Assembly (NCBI GenBank): GCA_026713545.1
Contig: JAPOOG010000099.1
Coordinates: 62,001 to 126,000 of the forward strand
Length of the DNA: 64,000 bases
Direction of reading: 5' to 3'
DNA from: Bryobacterales bacterium
GTDB lineage: Bacteria; Acidobacteriota; Terriglobia; Bryobacterales; UBA6623
Shown here one piece after another: positions 56,216 to 64,000 of this stretch. A model generated the notes under the pieces. The model saw nothing but the letters and a program-made list of their open reading frames with translations, had not been told where the DNA came from and searched no databases. Position 1 is the stretch's first letter. Every line of letters begins with the position of its first letter. The translations under genes and the position numbers were made by a program.

Positions 56216-57322
56216 ATGAACGACGCGTTGAAAAAAACATCGCTTGGCGTGCTGCTTTTCGTCAGCGCCATAGGAATCGCCGGCTGTGTTTCGAAGCCCA
56301 CGCTTGAGATGTTCCAGAGCGATGATCCGCCGTGTTACGACCGCTCGGTCCAACCCCAAACCGCCCTCGTGGATTCCCACCTGCACTTCCGTCCGTTTGG
56401 CGGCCCCGCGGTCCGTTTCGAGGAGATCGTCTCGTACCTCGAGGATACGGGAGTATTGTTCGCCAACATCTACGGCATTGGTCAGATGCTTCCGATCGAG
56501 TCGTCGTGCACCTATTACCTGGATTGTCCCGGCACGCCGGTGATACCGACGCTGAAGAACGATTTCGTCAATGCCGCCAACTACACCACGAAAGCACCGA
56601 AAGGCCTCCATCTGTCTCTCTCGATGACCTTCCCGGACTTGTCGCGGCCGGAGTCGATCCTGCCGAATATGCAAATCCTGGAGCAGGAATACCCCGGTGC
56701 TTTCACATGGATGGGTGAGGTCAATCTGGTGAAACAGGCGCTGTTCCAAAATGGGCGTGAGGCCGTTCCCATGGCCGCGCTCGCGGAGTGGGCGGCCTTC
56801 ATGCAGGTGCTGCGGGAACGGGGCATCCCGATCGCGATTCACTCGGATTTGGGAAACGACGAGACCCCGACAAAATACCTGCCCCTGATGAATGAAGTGT
56901 TGCGCTTGTACCCTGACAACAACATCGTGTGGATGCATATGGGCCTGTCCCGGGAACTAGTTGCAATGGAGGCCGCCGATCACATCCGAACGTTGACGTC
57001 GATGTTGGATAAGTATCCGAATCTGATGTTGGATCTTTCCTGGCGGGTCATCGACGATTCCTACTTCTCAAAGCCGGACAAACGGGCGCTTTATGTCTCG
57101 TTCCTGAATGACTACTCGGAACGGTTCCTGTCTGGAACGGACTTCCTGGCCTCGAGTGACAAGGACGTCGAGGTCTATCGAGCCGAGTTGCAGATAACCA
57201 GTCGGATCCTCCGTGACCTGAACGACCAGGCCTTCCGGAACATCTCCTTGGGGCAGAACTATTTCCGACTGCTCGGCCTGGATTACACCGCGCCGCCGGT
57301 GTGTGCAAGTCAAGGGCCTTGA
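56216..57322 (+). CDS. amidohydrolase-fold lipoprotein
   Basis: A 368-residue exported lipoprotein (lipobox IAGC at about 24) with an amidohydrolase-type TIM barrel. It begins with the metal pair DSHLHF and later has VWMHMGL and FLSGTDF, as in the amidohydrolase_2 group. The family covers decarboxylases and hydrolases; the substrate is unknown. It is the last gene of the dehydrogenase/transporter operon. Confidence 0.83.
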   Translation: MNDALKKTSLGVLLFVSAIGIAGCVSKPTLEMFQSDDPPCYDRSVQPQTALVDSHLHFRPFGGPAVRFEEIVSYLEDTGVLFANIYGIGQMLPIESSCTYYLDCPGTPVIPTLKNDFVNAANYTTKAPKGLHLSLSMTFPDLSRPESILPNMQILEQEYPGAFTWMGEVNLVKQALFQNGREAVPMAALAEWAAFMQVLRERGIPIAIHSDLGNDETPTKYLPLMNEVLRLYPDNNIVWMHMGLSRELVAMEAADHIRTLTSMLDKYPNLMLDLSWRVIDDSYFSKPDKRALYVSFLNDYSERFLSGTDFLASSDKDVEVYRAELQITSRILRDLNDQAFRNISLGQNYFRLLGLDYTAPPVCASQGP

Positions 57323-57538
57323 TGCGGCATGTTGTGAGAAGCAGTTATTCAATGAGCCTCCCATCAAGCCCGCGCGTCATGCCGGTTTCAGGCGAGAAGG
57401 GCGGGCTCGGAGAGCTTTGCTCCATCGCCTGCTGTTGAACTCACCCAGGTAGACACGTAAGCCTCAGCCATGAACCAAGCCCCTTGCCGAGCATCCCTGT
57501 CCTTGCCGTGCACCCTTTCCCGGGACTAGTCTTGCTGC

Positions 57539-58303
57539 ATGGTGACTGAGCAGGCACTCCACGGAGTGCTGGTGTGGGCCGTGTTCGCGATTGCGGTCCT
57601 CACCTTCGCGAGCCTGCTGCGTCTCGATGCGCCGTACGGACGGCACTATTCGGGCCGCGGCTGGGGTCCGGAGATGTCGAACCAGGCAGGGTGGGTGGTC
57701 ATGGAACTCCCGGCGACGGTCCTATTCGCGGGCTTCTACTTCATGGGAAGGACGGCAAGCGAGCCGGTCCCCCTGGTCCTTTTCGGGATCTGGCAGTGCC
57801 ACTACCTGAACCGGACCTTCGTCTATCCTCTTCGCGCGCGAACCTCAGGCAAGAAAATGCCGATTGCGGTCGTGGGCAGCGGGTTCTTCTTCAACGTGGT
57901 CAATGCGTACGTCAATGCGCGTTTCATCTCGGAGTTTGGCGAGTATGGCGCGGAGTGGCTGGGAGATCTGTGCTTCCTGAGTGGGTTAGCCATCTTCGCG
58001 GCCGGCTTGGTCCTGAATGTCCACTCCGACAACATTCTGCTCAGTCTTCGCAAGCCTGGCCGAACCGGATACTCCATCCCGCAGGGTGGGGCATTCCGTT
58101 ACGTCTCCTGTCCCAACTATCTGGGAGAGTTGCTGGAATGGTTCGGATGGGCGGTGGCGACGTGGTCGCTGGGCGGACTCGCATTCTTCACTTACACCGG
58201 GGCCAACCTCGTCCCGAGAGCTCTCAGCCATCACCGGTGGTACCGGGAACGGTTCGCAGACTATCCGGCCGAACGGAAGGCGGTGATCCCGGGAGTACTC
58301 TAG
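57539..58303 (+). CDS. steroid 5-alpha-reductase-like membrane enzyme
   Basis: A 254-residue polytopic membrane protein closely resembling 3-oxo-5-alpha-steroid 4-dehydrogenases (SRD5A). Shared motifs are CHYLNRTFVYPLR, NVHSDNILLSLRKPG, TGYSIPQGGAFRYVSCPNYLGE, EWFGWAVATWS, and the C-terminal HHRWYRERFADYPAERKAVIP. The family reduces the C4-C5 double bond of 3-oxo-steroids with NADPH. The natural substrate in this bacterium may be another enone lipid. The TAG stop is contributed by the left terminus of repeat copy 3. It is monocistronic. Confidence 0.88.
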   Translation: MVTEQALHGVLVWAVFAIAVLTFASLLRLDAPYGRHYSGRGWGPEMSNQAGWVVMELPATVLFAGFYFMGRTASEPVPLVLFGIWQCHYLNRTFVYPLRARTSGKKMPIAVVGSGFFFNVVNAYVNARFISEFGEYGAEWLGDLCFLSGLAIFAAGLVLNVHSDNILLSLRKPGRTGYSIPQGGAFRYVSCPNYLGELLEWFGWAVATWSLGGLAFFTYTGANLVPRALSHHRWYRERFADYPAERKAVIPGVL

Positions 58304-58483
58304 CCTGCATTTCTCACAACGCGACGAGGCGAAGTGCGTGAGAGGGCCGTCAGGACGAGGCGCGAGCCGCTTGGCGCGCGCAGGCGTACTTGACGGTACG
58401 TCGAGCACGGCAAGCAAGCGCAACGAAGTCATGGTGGTCGTATCGCGTGCTTCGACCGTCGGGTGGTGAGAAATGCAGGTCAG
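58300..58483. repeat. dispersed inverted-repeat-bounded element, copy 3
   Basis: A 184-bp element with ends CTAGCCTGCAT and ATGCAGGTCAG. The inward arms CCTGCATTTCTCAC are identical (14 bp). The interior matches copy 1 except for an 11-base deletion near GCAAGCAAGCG and scattered substitutions. The TAG stop of the 5-alpha-reductase gene is bases 2-4 of the element. Confidence 0.9.
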
Positions 58484-58939
58484 GCCCATCGCCGCGTTCG
58501 CGCCTGCGGGTCGGCGGAGGCTGACGGGGTTCAGGGCCGCAACTGTGGGAATGTTGGCGGCCATGTAAGAGTACAGGGAAACGCATGACTGCTCTCAAGC
58601 ACTGGCTATTTCGGAATGCGATCAAAGCGGCTAACTGCCGTTCGAGCGCGACCGCACCCGTCGGGCCGCCTGTCCGCGAACATCTTCTGGGAGTAAAGGG
58701 GTTCTACTTCGGAAAGAAGGATGTGATGAGGGGGTCAGGGCAGCATGATCAATGGTAAGTCTATTACGAGAAACAACTCGCGGTGATGTTGGCGCCGCCG
58801 ATGCAGGGAGTGAGACTCTCATCGTGCTCACCGCTTCATGCCGCTTGCGGTACCGGAAAGGCCGGCGTCGTCGGCGTTGGTATTCTCAACGGCGGTAGAA
58901 TCGGATCGTCGTGATCGTCTTCACGTCTGAGGAGGAGTT
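58484..58939. other. long intergenic stretch before the Tat-exported gene
   Basis: About 456 bases with no gene I can support on either strand. Short reading frames here have no family character or ribosome-binding site. Its 3' end contains the GAGGAGG leader of the next gene. Confidence 0.5.
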
Positions 58940-60505
58940 GTGAGCTTTACTCGTCGAAGGTTCGTACAGGGTCTCGCGGGCGCTTCCGCTTCCACCGCCA
59001 CGGCGTCGGCCGCAACACCTCAGTTGCGGCCCTCACCGGAGAAGCGCGAGAAGCGAACCATCTACTTCAACGACGCGCGTCACTACTATCTCTTTGTTTT
59101 CGAGCCCCCCATGACCATGGAAGACGCCTGGCGGCCGGTGGATGAGGTGGCGGGCACGCCGGTCGATACGTTCATCTACGGCGTCGAGCGAGGCGATGGA
59201 CTTTTTTATCCCTCGAAGGTCGGCATGCAATTCGGGGCTGACAAGCAGCCCTTCACGATGGCCGCCTACTGGCGGACCTGGGAGAACATGCAGAGTCTCT
59301 CGGCTCGCGGGCTTGATCCGCTGCAAGTGTTGATCGACCGCGCGCACGAGAAGGGGATGGACTTTTTCGCCAGTGTGCGCATGTCGAGCTATGGCGGGAT
59401 GGATGCGAAGTTTCGTGTCCCGGAAGGCCGAGGCATGGCGCATCAGCAAGTGCGGGATCATCAGTTCGCCGTCCTGGAAGAATTGGCGGCGCAGTACGAC
59501 ACCGAGGGCGTCGAGCTGGATTTCGCGGCGGCCCCTGGTGGCATGCCGTTTTGCCTCCGGCCGGAAGATGTAGCGGAGTACACGCCGGTGCTGACCGACT
59601 ACGTGCGGGAGATCTCGAAGATGGTCCGCGCCGTATCCGGAAAAGACAAGCAGATCGGTGCGCGCGTCTATCCGACCCAGCAGATGTGCCGCGACCAGGG
59701 CCTCGAGGTCGGCGCGTGGATCGCGGAAGGATTGGTGGACTACGTCGCCCCGCTGTTGTATATCGATTTCACACAAGATCCGAATATGCCCATCGAATGG
59801 CTGGTCGACAGGGCTCACGAGCATGACGTTGCCGTTTACGGAATCCTGCAGCCCTACGTCCAGGATGAATCGACGGGTTCAGCGGTGCGAATCTATCCGA
59901 CCCCGGAAGTTGCGCGGGGCGTCGTGGCGAACCATTGGGCTCGGGGAGTCGATGGGATCTATGCGTGGTTCATGCAATGGCCTCTTGGTGACGCCGAGCG
60001 CCGGATTTTGACCGAGTTGGGAGATCCCGATTTGATCAGCGAAGGGAGCAAGCGTTACATTCAGCGTCGCCGCTCGGAGAGCGCATTCGAGCTCGGCTAC
60101 GGCGCAACGCTTCCCCTCGAAATTGCGGAAGCCGCTCCGGGCAGACGTTACCCCATTCCTCTTATGATCGCGGACGACATCGCAGCTTCACCGAAGCGGG
60201 TTCGGCAGGTCGTGCTGCAACTCGAGATCAGGAACCTTGTCAGCGCCGACCGCTTGGGCGTGTTTCTGAACGGCGAGTCGTTGAGCGAAGAGACCTGTCT
60301 GCGTGACTTCTCATGGCGCGTCGCTCCTTATCAAGGGCAAAAGCTCGAGTACCATCTGGAGCAAGTTCGGCCGGTCAAGGGACAGAACTTGCTCGAAGTC
60401 TCGCTCGACGGGCGGCCCGGCGGCCTGAACGGGGGAATTACGATTGAGCAGTGCGAAGTCCGCGTGGAGTACGGCTCGTATCCCTCGGGGCAGGTCGTTT
60501 CGTGA
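58940..60505 (+). CDS. Tat-exported TIM-barrel-like protein, probable glycoside hydrolase relative
   Basis: A 521-residue protein with a twin-arginine signal (TRRRFVQGLAG). The body resembles a barrel domain of uncharacterised glycosidase-type proteins: a conserved start (YFNDARHYYLFVFEPPM), FASVRMSSYGG, the segment EGVELDFAAAPGG, and ARVYPTQQMCRDQGL. A beta-sandwich-like C-terminal domain starts near 390. Substrate unknown. GTG 58940 has GAGGAGG upstream. The sialidase gene begins 25 bases after its stop, suggesting an operon for glycan breakdown. Confidence 0.78.
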   Translation: MSFTRRRFVQGLAGASASTATASAATPQLRPSPEKREKRTIYFNDARHYYLFVFEPPMTMEDAWRPVDEVAGTPVDTFIYGVERGDGLFYPSKVGMQFGADKQPFTMAAYWRTWENMQSLSARGLDPLQVLIDRAHEKGMDFFASVRMSSYGGMDAKFRVPEGRGMAHQQVRDHQFAVLEELAAQYDTEGVELDFAAAPGGMPFCLRPEDVAEYTPVLTDYVREISKMVRAVSGKDKQIGARVYPTQQMCRDQGLEVGAWIAEGLVDYVAPLLYIDFTQDPNMPIEWLVDRAHEHDVAVYGILQPYVQDESTGSAVRIYPTPEVARGVVANHWARGVDGIYAWFMQWPLGDAERRILTELGDPDLISEGSKRYIQRRRSESAFELGYGATLPLEIAEAAPGRRYPIPLMIADDIAASPKRVRQVVLQLEIRNLVSADRLGVFLNGESLSEETCLRDFSWRVAPYQGQKLEYHLEQVRPVKGQNLLEVSLDGRPGGLNGGITIEQCEVRVEYGSYPSGQVVS

Positions 60506-60530
60506 GACGGTGCATCATCGAGGTGAAGGT

Positions 60531-61661
60531 TTGAACAAAGCCGCCATAGCTGTCTTGATGGCCGTCTCGGTCTGTGTCGCTTGCGCGCCGCCTTCCAGAG
60601 ACGATGCTCGCGTAGATTTCCCTGCCGATGTCGAAAGGTTGACTGTCTTCTCGGCCGGGGAAGAAGACTATCATTGCTTTCGAATCCCGGCATTGCTGGC
60701 GGCTGCGGATGGCACGATTCTGGCGTTTTCCGAAGCGCGTCGGGATAGTTGCCGTGACGATGCCGACATCGATCTGGTTCTCAAGCGCAGCCGGGATGGG
60801 GGACGGACCTGGGGACCTCTCGAAGTGCTTTTCGACGATGGTGACCTGTCGGTCAATCAGCCGGCTCCGGTTTTGGACCGCGAAACCGGTGATGTGGTCC
60901 TTGTGTTTTGCAAGAACAATCAGCGAGTGTTTGTCACTAAGAGCCCGGATAACGGCTCGACGTGGAGCGAGCCCCGCGAAATCACCGATCAGGTTGTCGA
61001 TCCGGATTGGAGCTATATTGGGGCTGGTCCCGGACATGGGATTCAACTCTCGTCGGGAAGGCTGCTGATTTCAAGCTGGGGTGACACCTCTCCCGGACCG
61101 CGCACGTGGCGGCCGGCAAGTTGGGGCAAAGTCCAGTTCTCATACGCCATGTACAGCGACGATCGTGGGGCAACCTGGCAACGGAGCGCTCCGCTCGACA
61201 GCGATCTCTCCGACGAATCGATGTCAGTAGAAACCGCCGACGGCAGAATCTATATGAACATGCGCAGCCGGCAGGAAAGGCGCAGGCGCGCCTATGCCTG
61301 GAGCGAGGACGGAGGAAAAACCTGGTCTGACGTCCGGTTCCATCAGGACATGCCGGAACCATCGGTGCAGGGAAGCGTAGTTCGATTTACAAGAGTGGAG
61401 CTCCACGGGAGAAACCGTGTACTGCTGGCTCACCCTGCGAGCCCCGTCGAGCGGGCGCAGCTTACCGTGCGCATGAGCTATGACGAATGCGAAACGTTCC
61501 CCGTTGCGAAAGTGCTTCACTCGGGCTCTGCGGCCTATTCGGATCTGGCGATCGCACCCGATATGACGATCCTGTGCCTGTACGAGGCTGACCGCTATTC
61601 ACAGATCATGCTGGCCCGCTTCAGTTTGGAGTGGCTGACCGACGGAAAGGACGACCTTTAG
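60531..61661 (+). CDS. sialidase-family lipoprotein
   Basis: A 376-residue six-bladed propeller enzyme of the sialidase family, removing terminal sialic acids or related sugars. The FRIP motif is at 50-53, followed by Asp-boxes SRDGGRTW, SPDNGSTW, SDDRGATW and SEDGGKTW. A signal with lipobox (VACAPP) predicts surface anchoring. The start is TTG 60531, with GAGGTG five bases upstream. It follows the barrel protein and ends four bases before the aldolase/lyase gene, which is of the NAL/DHDPS family. Confidence 0.88.
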   Translation: MNKAAIAVLMAVSVCVACAPPSRDDARVDFPADVERLTVFSAGEEDYHCFRIPALLAAADGTILAFSEARRDSCRDDADIDLVLKRSRDGGRTWGPLEVLFDDGDLSVNQPAPVLDRETGDVVLVFCKNNQRVFVTKSPDNGSTWSEPREITDQVVDPDWSYIGAGPGHGIQLSSGRLLISSWGDTSPGPRTWRPASWGKVQFSYAMYSDDRGATWQRSAPLDSDLSDESMSVETADGRIYMNMRSRQERRRRAYAWSEDGGKTWSDVRFHQDMPEPSVQGSVVRFTRVELHGRNRVLLAHPASPVERAQLTVRMSYDECETFPVAKVLHSGSAAYSDLAIAPDMTILCLYEADRYSQIMLARFSLEWLTDGKDDL

Positions 61662-61665
61662 CCCG

Positions 61666-62670
61666 ATGATGGACCGAGAGCAAGCGCGACGGCGGCTCTG
61701 CGGCTGTTATGTCACTATTCCGACGTTGTTCCGGGACGGCGGCTTGACGGTCGACCTGCCGGCAATGAGGAAACATGTCGATTTCGTAATCGACGGCGGG
61801 ATTCGAACCGGGACGGGTGTATTGCTCGTGGCGGGCGCGGCCGGCGACTTCTCGACGATGAGCTTCGACGAGCGGGTAGCAGCGACGGAGGCGGTGGTCG
61901 AACAGGCCGCCGGAATGGTCCCCGTCGTCATGGGCGCGATGACCACCAGCACCAGAGAACTGGTTCAGCTCGCCAAGGCCGCCGAGCGCTGCGGGGCGGA
62001 GTACATCCAGGTCTCGCCGCCTTTTTACTTCAATCACACCGAAGATGACTTTTTCGAGTATGCGAGGGCTGCCTCCGGCGCGGCCGAAGTCGGAATCATC
62101 GTCTACAACACCTATTGGACGAGCACCGGCGTGTCGGCTTCGTTGGCGGAGCGTTTGGTCGAGCTGCCCAATGTTGTCGGTCTCAAGTGGGCGACTCCCG
62201 ACAGCGGCTTCATGGAGTTCGAGCAGGTGGTGGCGTCATTTTCTGATCGGCTGAGTATCATCGACAATCAGTTGCGTTTTGTGACGAGCCACATGCTCGG
62301 TGCGCGAGCCATCGAGGTCCATATCTGCAACCACTGGCCCGAGTGGGGAGTGCAACTTTGGGAGATGTTGCAAGATCGCCGATATGAGGAGGCGCAACGG
62401 CAGTTGATGCGCGTGGCCATGCCTTTCTATCGGCTCTGGAACGAGATGGAACAGTACACGAGCGGCGACGGCTACCTCGACAAGCTCTGCATGGAACTGG
62501 TCGGCCTTGCTTCCAGCCGCTGCCGGCCCCCGACCCGCGATGTCCGCGATGAGTTCCGTGAGCGAGCGCGGCGGATGTTGATCGATTGCGGCACGCCCCG
62601 AGTCATTCAGGGAAGGTCCGCACCTGAACCGATCCAGGCTGGGCAGGCCGAGCCTCTGTATTCAACCTGA
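61666..62670 (+). CDS. DHDPS/N-acetylneuraminate lyase-family protein
   Basis: A 334-residue class I aldolase-fold enzyme. Lys174 (GLKWAT) is the Schiff-base lysine and Tyr147 (VYNTYW) the proton relay. The usual GTTGE loop is GAAGD here (57-61), so the substrate carboxylate site differs from DHDPS and standard NAL. Class members cleave or form pyruvate adducts. Its position four bases after the sialidase suggests a 2-keto sugar acid substrate, but there is no NanE/NanK or transporter. ATG 61666 is chosen. Confidence 0.85.
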   Translation: MMDREQARRRLCGCYVTIPTLFRDGGLTVDLPAMRKHVDFVIDGGIRTGTGVLLVAGAAGDFSTMSFDERVAATEAVVEQAAGMVPVVMGAMTTSTRELVQLAKAAERCGAEYIQVSPPFYFNHTEDDFFEYARAASGAAEVGIIVYNTYWTSTGVSASLAERLVELPNVVGLKWATPDSGFMEFEQVVASFSDRLSIIDNQLRFVTSHMLGARAIEVHICNHWPEWGVQLWEMLQDRRYEEAQRQLMRVAMPFYRLWNEMEQYTSGDGYLDKLCMELVGLASSRCRPPTRDVRDEFRERARRMLIDCGTPRVIQGRSAPEPIQAGQAEPLYST

Positions 62671-62760
62671 GTCGCGGCATCGGCAGCGAGCCGCGGAAGG
62701 CTTCACGCTGCGGGCATGCGGAGGGCCGAACTCAGCCGCACAGACATGCCGTGAACCGTC

Positions 62761-62780
62761 GCAGACCGATCCCGGTCTGC
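62761..62780. terminator. strong hairpin between convergent genes
   Basis: GCAGACCG and CGGTCTGC form a perfect 8-bp stem with a 4-base loop, placed between the convergent lyase and DinB-like genes. CTCAGAGTCTTTGAC follows. A bidirectional terminator is likely. Confidence 0.55.
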
Positions 62781-62810
62781 CTCAGAGTCTTTGACGATGC
62801 GGCAGCGTGG

Positions 62811-63377
62811 CTATTGGTTCCAGGGAGGCACGACGCCGTTGCTGCGAGCATAGGCGATGGACTGGCCCAGATGCTCGCTGAGGTGGCCGTTGAAGGTAAT
62901 CAGCGCGCCCGCGTTCGTGCTGTCGCGTCCGAAGACCTTCACGGCGTTTTCGAGATCGGCTTCGGCGATGCTTTCGGCCGCTTTCCGGTAGTGGGCGAAG
63001 GAAGCCTTCATGGCTGCGATCACTTCGGCCTTGTCAGTGGTCGACTTGTCGTAATCCGTGAAGTCCATGCCCTCCGGGGGAGGGGTGCCGATCATGTTCG
63101 GCAGCCGATAGTTGGCGCTGGCCACGTGAAGGAACGCCTCGCTGACGGAGCGCACTCCTTCGCCGGGGCGCCAGGTGTACTTGTCTTCCGGGATCGCCTC
63201 CGCGAGACCGACGATTTTCTCCTCCAACATTGACAGGCGCGCCAGAGCGCCGTCTCGGACGGCGGCGATCGAAGCGGACGATTCCTCTCCGGCGGATTCC
63301 TCCGCGGTCGGCTGCGGACCGCAGGCCCAGGCCAGCGCGGCGATGATCAATAAACGTAATAGCAGGGTTTTCGTCAT
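62811..63377 (-). CDS. DinB-like lipoprotein
   Basis: A 188-residue exported protein with a signal and lipobox (ALAWACG), then an acidic linker and a four-helix DinB-type fold. The metal-ligand pattern is visible: His in AFLHVASANY, and the HLSEHLGQ pair near the end. DinB-family proteins are often thiol-dependent transferases; here the exported form has unknown activity. GAGGAG lies before ATG 63377. It is divergent from glcF. Confidence 0.85.
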   Translation of the reverse strand: MTKTLLLRLLIIAALAWACGPQPTAEESAGEESSASIAAVRDGALARLSMLEEKIVGLAEAIPEDKYTWRPGEGVRSVSEAFLHVASANYRLPNMIGTPPPEGMDFTDYDKSTTDKAEVIAAMKASFAHYRKAAESIAEADLENAVKVFGRDSTNAGALITFNGHLSEHLGQSIAYARSNGVVPPWNQ

Positions 63378-63506
63378 GGGGGCTCCTCGTAGCATTCCGT
63401 GAGTGGTGGGTGGGGCCGTGTTCGTGTCCGTAGGATGACGGAAGAGACCGATCATTGCAAGCGAAAACCGATCCTCGTACTACACTAAGGTGCTTGTCCT
63501 GAACGC

Positions 63507-64000
63507 GTGCCTGACACCGCCATCCAAGACCTTTCCGCGCCCTACGATCGTCCGCTGCAACAGGATCTCGACCGCTGTGTCCACTGCGGTCTGTGCTTGA
63601 ACGCCTGTCCGACGTATCGCGAGTTGGGTCTGGAGATGGACTCGCCGCGCGGGCGCATTTTCCAAATGGTGCAGGTCGCCGAGGGGAATCTGGCGATCAA
63701 TGAAGAGTATGTCGAGCACATTGATCTCTGCCTGGCCTGCCGGGCGTGCGAAACGGCGTGTCCTTCCGGCGTGCAGTACGGCAAGCTGGTCGAGGCGGCG
63801 CGGGCGCAGATCGACGCCAATCGACGGCTGCCGTGGTGGCAGCGGCTGCTGCGTTGGTTCGTTTTCGACCGCTTGCTGACGAGCCCGTTCCTGCTCAAGG
63901 TCACGGGCTACAAGCTGTGGGTCCTTCAGAAGAGCGGTTTGCAGCGGCTGGTTCGGCGGCTGGGCATTCTGAAGCTGTTCGGACGTTTGGAGGAGATCGA
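63507..64000 (+). CDS. glcF: glycolate oxidase iron-sulfur subunit, 3' end outside window
   Basis: The first 164 codons of a GlcF-type protein, the Fe-S subunit of glycolate (2-hydroxy acid) oxidase. Two 4Fe-4S motifs are visible: CVHCGLCLNACP and CLACRACETACP, with the family spacer SPRGRIFQM and PSGVQYGKLVEAARAQI. The frame is closed by a stop at 63486-63488; GTG 63507 is the first usable start. Electrons from the flavin subunit would pass through it to the membrane. The glcD and glcE genes are not in the window. Confidence 0.88.
   Translation, partial: MPDTAIQDLSAPYDRPLQQDLDRCVHCGLCLNACPTYRELGLEMDSPRGRIFQMVQVAEGNLAINEEYVEHIDLCLACRACETACPSGVQYGKLVEAARAQIDANRRLPWWQRLLRWFVFDRLLTSPFLLKVTGYKLWVLQKSGLQRLVRRLGILKLFGRLEEI

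Noticed and set aside
58484-58939. Possible pseudogene in the gap upstream of 58940
   Set aside because: Short translated segments on both strands show no family similarity I can name, so no gene remnant is called.

Overview
The window reads as a chromosome segment from a member of the phylum Acidobacteriota. Supporting marks are two VWFA-related proteins of the acidobacterial TIGR03436 type, large TonB-dependent receptors with carboxypeptidase-like N-termini, a BlaR1-type M56 peptidase fused to a GWxTD domain, a DUF5715 protein, and dense moderately GC-rich coding with many ATGA-type overlaps. The exact order (Bryobacterales/Solibacter-like is my guess) is inference. I see no rRNA, tRNA, CRISPR, phage, transposase or defence genes.

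Layout. 1-14.5 kb: a TonB-dependent receptor (5' end outside the window) and a VWFA protein, uvrC, a 1135-residue secreted protein of unknown function with a second VWFA protein, and a secreted beta-propeller/PHP-phosphoesterase protein on the minus strand. 14.7-19.3 kb: a rhodanese, tatA-tatC (minus) with unusual acidic tails, and a BlaI/BlaR1-GWxTD regulatory pair behind a palindromic operator. 19.3-27.6 kb: an enolase-superfamily enzyme, prmC, prfA and a DUF1385 membrane protein (minus), then a small membrane protein, a LolA-like protein and a merR-copA copper-efflux operon with a textbook MerR promoter. 27.8-36.4 kb: an FGE-sulfatase-domain protein, a second TonB-dependent receptor, and a redox cluster (DUF362 Tat protein, di-heme cytochrome, CuA-type cupredoxin, outer-membrane barrel) headed by a promoter with a DtxR/MntR-like palindrome. 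36.5-46.9 kb: fused indolepyruvate ferredoxin oxidoreductase, a zinc dehydrogenase, an S41 peptidase homologue lacking its catalytic residues, DUF5715, a DUF3311/sodium-solute symporter pair, a glycosyltransferase and a thioesterase. 47-57.3 kb: an orphan ABC ATPase, HpaI-type aldolase, phosphotriesterase-family hydrolase, OYE-type flavoenzyme, a MauG/CcpA-type di-heme cytochrome, surE, and an acyl-CoA dehydrogenase/Nramp-like transporter/amidohydrolase operon. 57.5-64 kb: a eukaryote-like steroid 5-alpha-reductase, a Tat-exported TIM-barrel-like protein, a lipoprotein sialidase, a DHDPS/NAL-family lyase, a DinB-like lipoprotein and the start of glcF.

The most unusual structure is a dispersed intergenic repeat present three times (29.15, 34.89 and 58.30 kb). 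The two full copies are bounded by inverted repeats reading CTRR-CCTGCATTTCTCAC inward, with one mismatch in one arm. Both full copies supply, from their own terminus, the stop codon of the adjacent gene, and the third, deleted copy lies a few bases from a stop codon. I do not recognise this family. Other points are an apparently dead C-terminal-processing protease, acidic tyrosine-rich tails on both Tat components with two plausible tatC starts, and two metal- or stress-type regulators whose promoters predict leaderless mRNAs.
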